Below are positions 24,722-34,192 of a DNA stretch of 64,000 nt, in pieces. This DNA comes from Mucilaginibacter sp. L294 (lineage in GTDB: Bacteria > Bacteroidota > Bacteroidia > Sphingobacteriales > Sphingobacteriaceae): positions 124,001 through 188,000 of the forward strand of contig NZ_LGEK01000017.1 in assembly GCF_001636615.1 (NCBI RefSeq), read 5' to 3'. Positions within the stretch are counted from its first letter, which is position 1. Every line of letters begins with the position of its first letter. A model generated the notes under the pieces. The model saw only the letters and a list, made by a program, of their open reading frames with translations, ran no database searches and was not told the origin of the DNA. The position numbers and the translations under genes are program-made.

Positions 24722-27259
24722 TTACTTCTGTTCTTCCTCTTCTTTTGGTTTTGCGTCGTCATTCTTTTTGTCAACAACCTTTATTTCGTTGGCCTCTTTG
24801 TCAAAGTCAACCATCAGGGTATCGCCTTCGGTCAATTCACCTTTCAATATTTCTTCGGCAATTGGGTCTTCCAGGTATTTCTGGATGGCGCGTTTAAGCG
24901 GCCTTGCACCAAACTGCGAATCGTAACCCTTTTCGGCAATGAACTCTTTGGCAGCTAAAGTAAGCTCTATTTTGTAACCAAGGCTGTTTACACGGCCAAA
25001 CAAGAAACCTAATTCGATATCGATGATCTTGAAGATCTCGTCTTTACCTAATGAGTTAAACACAATAACATCATCAATACGGTTCAAAAACTCAGGGGCG
25101 AAAGCGCGTTTTAAAGCGTTCTCTATCACACCACGGGAGTGTGAATCGGCCTGTGTTGTTTTCGCGCTGGTGCTGAAACCTACACCCTGGCCAAAGTCTT
25201 TCAACTGGCGTGCGCCGATGTTGGATGTCATGATGATGATGGTGTTCCTGAAATCAACCTTGCGGCCTAATGAATCAGTCAGCTGGCCTTCATCCAATAC
25301 CTGCAGCAGTATGTTAAATACATCCGGGTGGGCTTTCTCAATCTCATCCAGCAATACTACAGCATATGGTTTGCGGCGTACCTTTTCGGTCAATTGTCCG
25401 CCTTCTTCATAACCAACATAGCCCGGAGGCGCACCCACTAAACGTGATACCGCGAATTTCTCCATGTACTCGCTCATATCAATCTGTATCAGCGCGTCTT
25501 CGGTATCAAACATAAAGCGTGCAAGCTCTTTAGCCAATTCGGTTTTACCCACGCCGGTAGGGCCCAGGAATATGAACGAGCCGATAGGCTTTTTAGGATC
25601 TTTCAATCCCGCACGGGTACGTTGTATGGCACGGGTAAGCTTTTTAATAGCCTCTTCCTGGCCTATGATCTTGGTGCCGATGGTTTCGCCCATAGCAAGC
25701 AGCTTAGCGCTGTCTGCCTGGCCAACACGCTGTACCGGGATGCCGGTCATCATGCTTACCACTTCGGCAACATTATCTTCTGTTACCGTGTAACGTTTTG
25801 ATTTTGTTTCGGCTTCCCAAAGCGCTTTGGCCTGGTCAAGCTCTTCAAGCAAATGTTTCTCGGTATCGCGCAATTTGGCCGCTTCCTCATATTTCTGGCT
25901 GCGAACCACTTTGTTCTTCTCGATCTTGATCTGCTCAATTTTTTGCTCAATATCCAAAATTTCCTGCGGAACGTGGATATTGGTCAAATGCACACGCGAG
26001 CCTGATTCGTCCAAAGCATCAATAGCCTTGTCCGGTAAAAAGCGATCAGTGATATATCTTGTAGTTAAAGTAACACAAGCCTGTATAGCCTCGTCGGTAT
26101 AAGTTACACCGTGGTGCTCTTCGTATTTATCTTTGATACGGGTTAATATCTCAACTGTTTCATCAGGAGTGGCCGGTTCAACCATTACCTTTTGGAAACG
26201 GCGGTCTAAAGCGCCATCTTTTTCGATGTACTGGCGATATTCATCTAATGTTGTTGCGCCAATGCACTGGATCTCGCCACGTGCCAAAGCCGGTTTAAAC
26301 ATATTTGATGCATCAAGCGAGCCCGATGCGCCGCCTGCGCCAACTATAGTATGTATCTCATCAATAAATAAAATTACATCCGGCGATTTTTCAAGCTCGT
26401 TCATCACGGCTTTCATCCGCTCTTCAAACTGGCCGCGGTATTTTGTACCTGCCACTAATGAGGCAAGGTCTAAAGTAACTACGCGTTTGTTAAACAATAC
26501 ACGCGATACCTTACGCTGTACAATACGCAATGCCAAACCTTCGGCAATGGCGCTTTTACCAACGCCCGGTTCACCTATCAGGATAGGGTTGTTCTTTTTA
26601 CGGCGGGATAATATTTGTGATACACGTTCAATTTCTTTTTCGCGGCCTACAATAGGGTCAAGCTTGCCTTCTTCGGCAGCTTTTGTCAGGTCGCGGCCAA
26701 AATTGTCAAGTACCGGTGTTTTCGATTTTATATCAGAAACTTTTTTAGGCTGAGTGAATGAGTCGTCTTCTTTAAAGTCGTCATCGCCACCTGTTGATGA
26801 GCCCGGCATTTCGTCGGTAACATCGTTTTTGTTGGCTTCCACTTCGCTTTTAAATACTTCGTAGTTAACATTAAACTGCATCAGTATCTGCGAAGCAATG
26901 TTATCCTCATCGCGCAGGATAGACAAAAGCAAATGCTCGGTGCCTATTACATCGCTTTTAAAGATCTTAGCTTCAAGATAGGTTATCTTTAAAACCTTTT
27001 CGGCTTGTTTGGTTAACGGGATACTGCCAATATGTACATTAGTGCCAATTGTTCCTTTTACAGCATCCTCAACAGCACGGCGTAGTTTAGCGGTATCAAC
27101 GGTTAGCCCTTTCAATAGTTTAATTGCCACACCATCGCCATCGCGAATAAGGCCAAGTAAAAGGTGTTCAGTCCCAATATAATCATGGCCAAGGCGCAAC
27201 GCCTCCTCCCTGCTGTACTGTATCACATCCTTAACCCGTGGCGAAAATTTAGCTTCCAT
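24722..27259 (-). CDS. clpC: ATP-dependent Clp protease ATP-binding subunit ClpC
   Basis: 845 aa. Hsp100 unfoldase that feeds substrates to ClpP. Domains: two N-terminal Clp-N repeats (~1-145, both with IGTEHLLL), AAA1 with Walker A G229-EPGVGKS, a middle region with UVR-like heptads (KNKVVRSQKYEEAAKLRDTE), AAA2 with GPTGVGKT near 575, and the ClpC-type C-terminal D2-small domain. The tail (KKNDDAKPKEEEEQK) is acidic and charged. The UVR-like element marks it as ClpC rather than ClpB. Own promoter. Confidence 0.96.
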   Translation of the reverse strand: MEAKFSPRVKDVIQYSREEALRLGHDYIGTEHLLLGLIRDGDGVAIKLLKGLTVDTAKLRRAVEDAVKGTIGTNVHIGSIPLTKQAEKVLKITYLEAKIFKSDVIGTEHLLLSILRDEDNIASQILMQFNVNYEVFKSEVEANKNDVTDEMPGSSTGGDDDFKEDDSFTQPKKVSDIKSKTPVLDNFGRDLTKAAEEGKLDPIVGREKEIERVSQILSRRKKNNPILIGEPGVGKSAIAEGLALRIVQRKVSRVLFNKRVVTLDLASLVAGTKYRGQFEERMKAVMNELEKSPDVILFIDEIHTIVGAGGASGSLDASNMFKPALARGEIQCIGATTLDEYRQYIEKDGALDRRFQKVMVEPATPDETVEILTRIKDKYEEHHGVTYTDEAIQACVTLTTRYITDRFLPDKAIDALDESGSRVHLTNIHVPQEILDIEQKIEQIKIEKNKVVRSQKYEEAAKLRDTEKHLLEELDQAKALWEAETKSKRYTVTEDNVAEVVSMMTGIPVQRVGQADSAKLLAMGETIGTKIIGQEEAIKKLTRAIQRTRAGLKDPKKPIGSFIFLGPTGVGKTELAKELARFMFDTEDALIQIDMSEYMEKFAVSRLVGAPPGYVGYEEGGQLTEKVRRKPYAVVLLDEIEKAHPDVFNILLQVLDEGQLTDSLGRKVDFRNTIIIMTSNIGARQLKDFGQGVGFSTSAKTTQADSHSRGVIENALKRAFAPEFLNRIDDVIVFNSLGKDEIFKIIDIELGFLFGRVNSLGYKIELTLAAKEFIAEKGYDSQFGARPLKRAIQKYLEDPIAEEILKGELTEGDTLMVDFDKEANEIKVVDKKNDDAKPKEEEEQK

Positions 27260-27284
27260 ATATACCTTTCTGATTATGATCGTC

Positions 27285-27314
27285 CTAATCTATAAATTTG
27301 TTTTTATCTGTCAA
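27285..27314 (-). promoter_or_regulatory. clpC: clpC promoter
   Basis: On the minus strand: TTG (27314-27312), 19-bp spacer, TAGATTAG (27292-27285), two steps from the TAnnTTTG consensus. Start expected ~20 nt before the ATG. Confidence 0.45.
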
Positions 27315-27468
27315 GGCGATTGTAAGAACATTTATCAACAATATTGCCAACTTTTTAGCTTTAGCGGTAAGAGACAATTTAATGATATACGGCCTGTTAA
27401 AATAAAACCAAAAGAGCCGGGATTTTATCCCTGAAACCCACAAAACGCCTTGAGTACTAATATTAAAT

Positions 27469-27515
27469 GGTTAAACTGTTATTATTTGATATGATGATCA
27501 TCAAATAGTTTAACC
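27469..27515. promoter_or_regulatory. Palindrome between divergent clpC and ettA
   Basis: GGTTAAACT...ATTTGAT, ATGATG-type loop, ATCAAAT-AGTTTAACC. The two arm pieces are contiguous on the right and separated by six bases on the left. The remainder of the 489-bp gap (27260-27748) shows only promoter elements. Could be an operator or a structured leader; function unknown. Confidence 0.4.
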
Positions 27516-27711
27516 CGGTTACGAGTTATATTAAACTAATATAACAAAGCAGGGCAAATAGTCACTTTATATATGACAATACGGCATGCCTGGTGGAAAG
27601 GTTTGCTGCAAATACCCGCGCCTTTAACAAACCAAGCGATTTACATTGAAAGATACAAATTAAGTGATGAAATAGTGGTGAAATTTATCCACCAATCCAC
27701 ATTTCAAGTTA

Positions 27712-27719
27712 TATATTTG
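27712..27719 (+). promoter_or_regulatory. ettA: ettA -7 box
   Basis: TATATTTG, full TAnnTTTG match, 29 bp before the ATG; no good TTG upstream. Confidence 0.45.
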
Positions 27720-27748
27720 CTCTCCCTAAGTAGAAATACGTAAATTTT

Positions 27749-29431
27749 ATGGCAGACGAGAAGATCATATTTTCAATGGCAGGGGTAAGCAAAGTTTACC
27801 CACCTCAAAAAACAGTATTAAAAAACATTTACCTGTCGTTTTTTTACGGCGCTAAAATTGGCGTTATCGGTTTAAACGGCTCTGGTAAATCATCATTGTT
27901 GAAAATTATTGCAGGCATTGATAAGACCAATATTGGCGAAGTGGTGTTTTCGCCGGGTTACACCGTTGGCTACCTGAGCCAGGAGCCCGAGCTTGACCCC
28001 GACAAAACCGTTAAGGAAATTGTTGAGGAAGGCGTTGCCGCTACCACCGCGCTTTTAAAGGAATACGAAGAGATAAACGAGAAATTCGGTTTAGAAGAAT
28101 ACTACGGCGATGCCGATAAAATGGATAAGCTGATGGCCCGCCAGGGCGAATTGCAGGATCAGATTGATGCTGTAAACGCGTGGGAGCTTGATGTAAAGCT
28201 GGAACGTGCTATGGATGCCCTGCGCTGCCCCGAGCCGGATACCAAAATTTCGGTACTATCGGGTGGTGAACGCCGCCGCGTGGCTTTATGCCGCTTGCTT
28301 TTACAGGAGCCCGATGTTTTATTGCTGGATGAGCCTACCAACCACCTGGATGCCGAATCTATCGACTGGCTGGAGCAGCACCTTAAACAATATAAAGGGA
28401 CTGTTATTGCCGTAACGCACGACAGGTATTTCCTGGATAACGTTGCCGGCTGGATCCTGGAGCTTGACCGTGGCGAAGGTTTACCGTGGAAGGGGAATTA
28501 CTCCTCATGGTTGGATCAAAAATCAAAACGATTAGCGCAGGAAGATAAAACCGAAAGCAAACGCCAGAAAACTTTGGAGCGCGAGCTGGAGTGGGTGCGT
28601 ATGGGGGCTAAAGGCCGCCATGCCAAATCAAAAGCGCGTTTATCAAACTACGATAAATTAGCATCCGAAGAAACCAAGGAAAGGGAAGAAAAACTGGAGT
28701 TGTTCATTCCGCCGGGCCCGCGTTTGGGTAATATCGTTATCGAGGCAAACGGCGTTACCAAAGCTTATGGCGATAAGGTATTGTTCGAGAACCTTAACTT
28801 CTCGTTACCTCCGGCAGGTATAGTTGGTATTATTGGCCCCAATGGGGCGGGTAAAACTACGCTGTTCCGCCTAATTACCGGGCAGGACCAGCCGGATGCG
28901 GGTACTTTCCGTGTAGGGGATACCGTTGCGCTTGGTTATGTTGACCAGTTACATGATGACCTTGACCCTAACAAATCCGTTTGGGAGAACGTAACCGATG
29001 GATTGGATAATATTATGGTAGGTAACCGCCCGTTAAACTCGCGCGCTTATGTATCAAAATTCAACTTTAACGGTGCCGATCAGCAGAAAAAAGTAGGCGT
29101 GCTATCAGGCGGTGAGCGTAACCGTGTGCATTTGGCTATTACGCTTAAAAAAGGATCGAACGTATTACTGCTGGATGAGCCAACGAATGATATCGACGTA
29201 AATACCTTGCGTTCGTTAGAAGAAGCTTTAGAAAACTTTGGTGGCTGTGCGGTAATTATCAGTCACGACCGCTGGTTCCTGGATAGGGTTTGTACCCACA
29301 TCCTGGCGTTTGAGGGTAACTCGCAGGTTTACTTCTTTGAGGGTAACTACAGCGATTACGAAGAGAACTATAAAAAACGAGTTGGCGATGTAACACCAAA
29401 AAGGTTGAAGTATAAAAAGCTGACGGTGTAA
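27749..29431 (+). CDS. ettA: Energy-dependent translational throttle protein EttA (ABC-F)
   Basis: 560 aa, soluble, with two ABC domains and no membrane segments. Binds the ribosomal E site and gates entry into elongation according to ATP/ADP. First Walker A G41-LNGSGKS, signature LSGGERRRVAL, Walker B LLLDEPTNHLD; second Walker A GPNGAGKT, LSGGERNRVHL and LLLDEPTNDID. The linker contains the EttA-type KSKRLAQEDK...KGRHAKSKARLSNYDKL. A heptamer tract and terminator follow the stop. Confidence 0.96.
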   Translation: MADEKIIFSMAGVSKVYPPQKTVLKNIYLSFFYGAKIGVIGLNGSGKSSLLKIIAGIDKTNIGEVVFSPGYTVGYLSQEPELDPDKTVKEIVEEGVAATTALLKEYEEINEKFGLEEYYGDADKMDKLMARQGELQDQIDAVNAWELDVKLERAMDALRCPEPDTKISVLSGGERRRVALCRLLLQEPDVLLLDEPTNHLDAESIDWLEQHLKQYKGTVIAVTHDRYFLDNVAGWILELDRGEGLPWKGNYSSWLDQKSKRLAQEDKTESKRQKTLERELEWVRMGAKGRHAKSKARLSNYDKLASEETKEREEKLELFIPPGPRLGNIVIEANGVTKAYGDKVLFENLNFSLPPAGIVGIIGPNGAGKTTLFRLITGQDQPDAGTFRVGDTVALGYVDQLHDDLDPNKSVWENVTDGLDNIMVGNRPLNSRAYVSKFNFNGADQQKKVGVLSGGERNRVHLAITLKKGSNVLLLDEPTNDIDVNTLRSLEEALENFGGCAVIISHDRWFLDRVCTHILAFEGNSQVYFFEGNYSDYEENYKKRVGDVTPKRLKYKKLTV

Positions 29432-29457
29432 ATTAGAATCAGGAGACAAGATAGAAA
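29432..29457 (+). repeat. Heptamer tract after ettA stop
   Basis: Units AATCAGG, AGACAAG, ATAGAAA between the stop codon and the terminator stem; same layout as after ahcY and hemH. Confidence 0.4.
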
Positions 29458-29489
29458 AGCCCGGGTGTGATAGCAGCCGGGCTTTCTTG
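29456..29489 (+). terminator. ettA terminator
   Basis: AAAGCCCGG / CCGGGCTTT with a 12-base loop followed by CTTGTTT. Confidence 0.85.
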
Positions 29490-29506
29490 TTTCCACACAA
29501 CCCGCG

Positions 29507-29604
29507 CGTCATTGCGAGGTACGAAGCAATCTCTTTGGGACAATTATACGCCTTGCATAAACGAATAACTTAAAGAGATTGCCACGCTATCGCTCGCAAT
29601 GACG
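29507..29604. repeat. GTCAT-type palindrome, subtype B
   Basis: CGTCATTGCGAGGTACGAAGCAATCTCTT on the left; AAGAGATTGCCACGC...GCTCGCAATGACG on the right. Loop contains ACGCCTTGCATAA, shared with the copy at 52261 (ATCGCCTTGCATA). Confidence 0.82.
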
Positions 29605-29609
29605 AGTGG

Positions 29610-30479
29610 TTAAATTTTCAATGCCGGATACTTCTTTTTATAAGTCTTAAACGCTATCCAAATCCCCGCACCGGCCAGTATTAATACCCAAAGGTTTGCC
29701 AGGCCAAGTATCAGTTCGGTAAATAGGAACCAACCATTGCTCAGCGCCATCAGTAGCCTGTTAAAGAAAGGCATTTTATATGCCGATGGATCATCGTTAG
29801 CAATGCGCTCTTTATAAATGGTATTGCTTTGGTAAAAGTTAAGGCTAACTACGCTAAAGTTTACCGCTTCGTCAATTTTTTGATTGTTAATCTGTCCATC
29901 AATCATGTCATCTTTTAACCACAATACCGCTTCGGGGTCTTTGATTTTTATTTTGCCTGTTTTTTGCTGGGCAACCATTTCGCGGCGGTTCTTTAGTTTT
30001 AGCTTCGCTGATAGGTAGTCGAGCGATTTATCCTCGATATCCATCTTGCGCGCTGTAACATAGATGCCCATGTGGCTAACATGGTTCATAAAATCTTCCA
30101 GCTTTTCTGAAGGGATTTTCACCGTCATATCGGCAGTAGTGTTAAATGCTGATACCCGCATCACCGAATCATTATTCAGTCTGATATCCTCGCTTCGCTC
30201 AATTGATGACCCCATCTGGTGATGTATCACCAGGCCATTTAATTTAGCTGTGATATGAGAAATAGAATCGCCGGTTTGCTGAACGTTTTTTACCTTAAAG
30301 CTCATGTCGGCAGTTTTTACCAATTTAGGTTTGGCATTGGCCGCGGTGTCGCTTGCGCTGCTAACGCCTGCTGTATCGGCACTGCTACTGTTGTTTGCGA
30401 TTTCATAACTACCATTCCTGCCTTTGCAGGCTGCGAGCAAGGCTATGCCTGCTATCGCGATAAAGATCTTTGTTTTCAT
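29610..30479 (-). CDS. DUF4349 lipoprotein with C-terminal membrane segment
   Basis: 289 aa. Lipoprotein signal with lipobox LLAAC (C18). A Ser/Ala-rich linker leads to the DUF4349 domain (~55-235: LVKTADMSFKVKNV, IPSEKLEDFMNHV, MDIEDKSLDYLSAKLKLKNRREM). Next come a TM segment near 255-277 (LGLANLWVLILAGAGIWIAF) and a basic tail. Function unknown; envelope location. Upstream, 30492-30525 holds an ATTGGTTTA / TAAACCAAT inverted repeat that could be its operator or a leader hairpin. Confidence 0.85.
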   Translation of the reverse strand: MKTKIFIAIAGIALLAACKGRNGSYEIANNSSSADTAGVSSASDTAANAKPKLVKTADMSFKVKNVQQTGDSISHITAKLNGLVIHHQMGSSIERSEDIRLNNDSVMRVSAFNTTADMTVKIPSEKLEDFMNHVSHMGIYVTARKMDIEDKSLDYLSAKLKLKNRREMVAQQKTGKIKIKDPEAVLWLKDDMIDGQINNQKIDEAVNFSVVSLNFYQSNTIYKERIANDDPSAYKMPFFNRLLMALSNGWFLFTELILGLANLWVLILAGAGIWIAFKTYKKKYPALKI

Positions 30480-30491
30480 AATTGTTGATTT

Positions 30492-30525
30492 ATTGGTTTA
30501 GTATTGATACCAACCATAAACCAAT
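30492..30525. promoter_or_regulatory. Inverted repeat upstream of the DUF4349 gene
   Basis: ATTGGTTTA...TAAACCAAT with 16 bases between, just before the start codon at 30479 on the minus strand. Regulatory role speculative. Confidence 0.35.
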
Positions 30526-30626
30526 AGTAACCCTGTTAATTTTTGATAATCAAAATGTTACAATGAGAGAGAAAGAGAAGCAGGACGATAACAAGTGGTA
30601 GTAGTAATTCCATAAGCATTGGTAGC

Positions 30627-31188
30627 ACCAACAATACAACTGGATATGGGTTTACAGGAATGCCCATTATTTCAAATGCAAAATCTCACTATGTTATTAA
30701 TCTGTCCCGAAGCATCAATAAGACATTATAAATAATTGTTACTTTAACGGGAGGGCGCGGGTGACCCGTCAACTGGCGCGGATTCTGCAAATTATGGCGA
30801 TACGGGATAGGTTCTGATGGAAAAATATGGAGAGCCGATTCTTATACAAAGAGCTATTTTAGGTTGGGGGTCTTATGAATATTATAGCTTTCCTCAACCA
30901 TTGCAAGGGGCTTTGGATGAATTTAGAATTTACAAAAGATGCCTCACGAAAATGGAAGCAGCAATAAATTTCAACTCGGGAACGGGCAATAATCCCAGCG
31001 AGACAGAGCATTTGGTTTGTTGGTTCCAATTTGAAGAGTTTGAAACCTTGGATTTTTCATCTGAACAAAACGACAGTAATATGCAACTCGGTATTCGCGA
31101 TATGAGCGGGAATAATAATCATCTATTACCAGTAGGTGGTATTATTACAGATGCTAATGCTCCTGGTTATGTATTACAGCGTTTTTAA
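30627..31188 (+). pseudogene. Decayed LamG-domain surface protein
   Basis: Three pieces in different frames look like one broken gene. 30627-30734 reads GSTNNTTGYGFTGMPIIS-like and stops; ~30759-30806 reads D-P-S-T-G-A-D-S-A-N-Y-G-D-T-G then stops. 30817-31188 is a 123-codon frame with PLQGALDEFRIYKRCL, the typical end of a LamG/concanavalin domain, followed by LVCWFQFEEFETLDFSS...DMSGNNNHLLPVG, the typical start of another. No signal peptide or sorting domain remains. Assignment of the first two pieces to the same gene is uncertain. Confidence 0.5.
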
Positions 31189-32124
31189 ATATGTTATCCT
31201 TTTGGAAGCTTTTAAACATGGTTGTTCTATTAGCAGATAAAAAAAGTAGGAAAACAAAATGCTGACAAAAAATCCGACAAAAAATTCAACTCCTTTAAAT
31301 AGAATTGTTTTAGGCCATAAGGTTCCGAGATACACAACCGTTCGGCTTCCAACAATGTCATGAGTTAAATAAAGGGAAAAGGAAATTTTTGAAAGGAAGC
31401 TAATTATAATATTTGCCTTTAAAGGTAGCATAAGGATGGATAGTGCTATTGAAGCTGTAATTGTTTGCAACCATCCAAGTGTAATAACACCACACGCGGC
31501 AATTAAAAGGCAAAAACATATAAACACCTGCATTGATAGCATTTTGGTTTTATACTGAAAAAATAAAATGCCAAGTGCGAACAGTGGAAAAAAGCTTATC
31601 AAATTCGGCCCGATACGAAATGCGGAAATTATACATAAAGATAAAATTACGAACGGGCCGTATTTGTGAGAAATAATGGGGTAAAAAAAAGCTATGAATA
31701 AATAAAACTGAAATTCTATTCCCAATGTCCAGTACACTGGGTTTAGATATTCTTTGCCTGTGAAGCTGTTCAGATATGCCAAATGAAACATTACGTTATT
31801 CCAGTCGACGATATAATTATTCAAACTGATATAGTTGACCAATAAGACAAGGCATATTGAGATAATATAAGGGGGTTCAATTCTTAAAATTCTTTTTAAT
31901 ATAAATATGCCGGATGATCTCAAGGTGTAATTTTTCGGTATTGCCCAACAAATAATAAATCCAGATAATAGGAAAAACATTTGAACACCAAGCCACCCGT
32001 ATTTCAAAACGGGTAAAACCTTACCGCCCAAATGGAATACAACAACTGACAATGAAGCTATTGCCCTGATATAGTCAACTTGTGTTAAATGTGGCTTAGT
32101 AGTAGTGGTAATAATTTCACCCAT
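31174..32124 (-). CDS. Acyltransferase family 3 membrane protein
   Basis: 316 aa from the Met at 32124 (MGEIITTTTKP); the frame is open 90 bp further, but the extra residues do not fit the family. About ten TM helices. Acyltransferase-3 marks: YIRAIASLSVVVFHLGGK (catalytic His), the WLGVQMFFLLSGF motif and R-K near ILKRILRIEPPYI. These proteins O-acylate exopolysaccharide, O-antigen or other surface glycans. The gene is markedly more AT-rich than its neighbours, suggesting acquisition. Its 3' end overlaps the LamG remnant by 15 bp. Confidence 0.85.
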   Translation of the reverse strand: MGEIITTTTKPHLTQVDYIRAIASLSVVVFHLGGKVLPVLKYGWLGVQMFFLLSGFIICWAIPKNYTLRSSGIFILKRILRIEPPYIISICLVLLVNYISLNNYIVDWNNVMFHLAYLNSFTGKEYLNPVYWTLGIEFQFYLFIAFFYPIISHKYGPFVILSLCIISAFRIGPNLISFFPLFALGILFFQYKTKMLSMQVFICFCLLIAACGVITLGWLQTITASIALSILMLPLKANIIISFLSKISFSLYLTHDIVGSRTVVYLGTLWPKTILFKGVEFFVGFFVSILFSYFFYLLIEQPCLKASKRITYLKTL

Positions 32125-32214
32125 GCTGTGGCGGTAAATGGCAATAAAAGCAATAAAATTACGAAATAGGGAATAGCTTTTAATGAGGTGATGGGTTTTA
32201 ATGCAAAACTCCAT

Positions 32215-32525
32215 TCCTAAGTAAGATGCTTAAGCAATCGGATTTTTTTTAATAGCTTTAAAGAGAGTTTAAGCGGCTATTTAAAAGTGTTTTCAAAAGC
32301 GAAGGGGCAAAAGAGCACTTTATTTCTACTGGAAACAGGCCAATTTTAAGCTCTGCAATCAGTCGGATTTAATTAAAAGAGTGATTAAAAACCTTACAAA
32401 TGGTTTTAAATTTACTTACAAGTCGATTCCGCGATCTTACAAGCAGGAAAGAGGTAATTGCAAGAAGTGTAGCAACTTGGTAAAGGCAGCTCTATTTTGT
32501 TAGCATATGTAAAAAATGAAAACAC
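32215..32525. other. Non-coding gap, no recognised feature
   Basis: AT-rich sequence between the acyltransferase and the GTTCACG element. I see no gene, tRNA or clear promoter. A weak TATTTTG lies near 32494. Confidence 0.5.
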
Positions 32526-32630
32526 TGATTATGAGGCAGATGCAGGTGTTCACGCGCACGCATGGCAGTGAACGTGAACACTTCGTAGTTATCGGGAGCG
32601 TTTCAAGGCGTTTCAAGGGCGATTTTGGGA
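32526..32630 (+). repeat. GTTCACG element, copy 1
   Basis: Begins TGATTATGAGGCAGATGCAG, contains GTGTTCACG (32546-32554) and CGTGAACAC (32573-32581) as a 9-bp inverted repeat with an 18-bp loop, then a G-rich run GGGAGCGTTTCAAGGCG and AAGGGCGATTTTGGG. It aligns along ~105 bp with 50881-50986 in the same orientation. Confidence 0.7.
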
Positions 32631-32718
32631 CGTGTTTGCAGGGCCTGAATAAAGCATTTAAATACCGCTTTTTATCCTGTTGCCCAAAGCATCCCTGTGA
32701 AGAAAATAGTGAAGTATC

Positions 32719-32747
32719 AAAAAAGCCCCGCATTGCTGCAGGGCTTT
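32719..32747 (-). terminator. dnaA terminator
   Basis: AAAGCCCTGCA / TGCGGGGCTTT stem read on the minus strand, followed by TTTTTTGATAC; located ~20 bp after the dnaA stop. Confidence 0.85.
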
Positions 32748-32767
32748 GTAATATCTAACAAGTCGGA

Positions 32768-34192
32768 TTACGACATTTTTAGTTTCTTCTGAATATCGGC
32801 TACGTAGCCTTTGAATTTTTTATCGGTATCAATCAAATCCTCAACAGTTTGGCAGGCGTAAATAACGGTAGAGTGGTCGCGGCCGCCGAAGAAGTTACCA
32901 ATTGATTTTAATGAGCTTTTGGTATGTGCCTTAGCCAGGTACATTGATATTTGGCGGGCCTGTACAATTTCGCGTTTACGTGTTTGCGATTTTACCATCT
33001 CTATAGGAACTTCAAAGTACTCGCAAACAAGGCTCTGAATGTATTCCATTGAAATTTCTTTTGAAGAGTTTTTTACAAAATTCTTCAGCATTTGCTTGGC
33101 CAGGTTCAGGTCAATCTCCTTACGGTTAAGGGTAGATTGTGCCAGTAATGATACCATTGCGCCTTCCAGCTCGCGTACATTGTTATCTATGTTGTGGGCA
33201 ACATATTCAACCACATCGTTTGATAGTTCGATACCATCCTGGTAGATCTTGTTCTTCAGGATAGCCATACGGGTTTCCAGGTCAGGGATCTGCAGATCGG
33301 CGGAAAGGCCCCATTTAAAACGCGATAGCAAACGTTCTTCTAAACCGGCCAGGTCCTTAGGCGCTTTATCTGAAGTGATGATCAGTTGTTTGCCGCTTTG
33401 GTGCAGGTGGTTAAATATATGGAAGAAGAAATCCTGTGTTTTTTCTTTACCGGCAAAGTTGTGCACATCATCCATGATCAGTACATCTATCGCCTGGTAA
33501 AAGTTCACAAAATCGTTTATGTTATTATGCTTAAGGGCATCAACAAATTGCTGGGTGAATTTTTCGCAGCTTACATAAAGTACAAGCTTATCTGGCAGGG
33601 TGCGTTTAATTTCGTTACCAATAGCCTGGGCCAGGTGGGTTTTGCCAAGGCCAACGCCACCGTATATCATTAGCGGGTTAAATGATGTACCGCCGGGTTT
33701 GGCAGCAACAGCATAACCGGCAGAACGCGCCAAACGGTTGCAATCGCCTTCAACAAAATTCTCGAAGGTGTAGTTGCGGTTTAGCTGCGGGTCTACATTC
33801 AGCTTTTTTAAGCCCGGTATTACAAACGGATTTTTAATATCCTTATTTATAGAAATAGGTATCGGCATAGACTGATTTTTTGATTCAGCACCATTTCCAT
33901 TCGAGGGCATGTTGGTCGTATATGGTTTGCTTGATGACTGCTCAACAACAATGTTATACTCTAAACGGCCTTCGTCGCCTAATTGTTTTTTTATTGTTTT
34001 GCGCAGCAAGCCTACATAGTGCTCTTCCAACCACTCATAAAAGAATAAACTTGGTACCTGTATCGTTAAAACGCTACCCTCCATACGCAAAGCCTTTATT
34101 GGTTCGAACCAGGTTTTAAAGCTTTGTGCCGGTATGTTGTCTTTTATGATTTGAAGGCAGCTATTCCAAACGTTAGTACAAGTTTTTTCCAT
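32768..34192 (-). CDS. dnaA: Chromosomal replication initiator protein DnaA
   Basis: 474 aa. Domain I (1-85) with TWFEPIKAL; variable linker (85-135); AAA+ domain with Walker A GGVGLGKT (178-185), Walker B IDVLIMDDVHNF and sensor LLSRFKWGL. C-terminal domain IV carries the DnaA-box-binding motif GGRDHSTVIYA. It binds DnaA boxes at oriC and opens DNA; it also regulates transcription. No dnaN or rpmH is adjacent, as is common in this phylum. Confidence 0.97.
   Translation of the reverse strand: MEKTCTNVWNSCLQIIKDNIPAQSFKTWFEPIKALRMEGSVLTIQVPSLFFYEWLEEHYVGLLRKTIKKQLGDEGRLEYNIVVEQSSSKPYTTNMPSNGNGAESKNQSMPIPISINKDIKNPFVIPGLKKLNVDPQLNRNYTFENFVEGDCNRLARSAGYAVAAKPGGTSFNPLMIYGGVGLGKTHLAQAIGNEIKRTLPDKLVLYVSCEKFTQQFVDALKHNNINDFVNFYQAIDVLIMDDVHNFAGKEKTQDFFFHIFNHLHQSGKQLIITSDKAPKDLAGLEERLLSRFKWGLSADLQIPDLETRMAILKNKIYQDGIELSNDVVEYVAHNIDNNVRELEGAMVSLLAQSTLNRKEIDLNLAKQMLKNFVKNSSKEISMEYIQSLVCEYFEVPIEMVKSQTRKREIVQARQISMYLAKAHTKSSLKSIGNFFGGRDHSTVIYACQTVEDLIDTDKKFKGYVADIQKKLKMS

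Noticed and set aside
26133-26753. 206-codon plus-strand frame within clpC
   Set aside because: Antisense shadow of the AAA domain.
32500-32758. Short frames across the GTTCACG element on both strands
   Set aside because: Read through a structured repeat and a terminator; no protein features.
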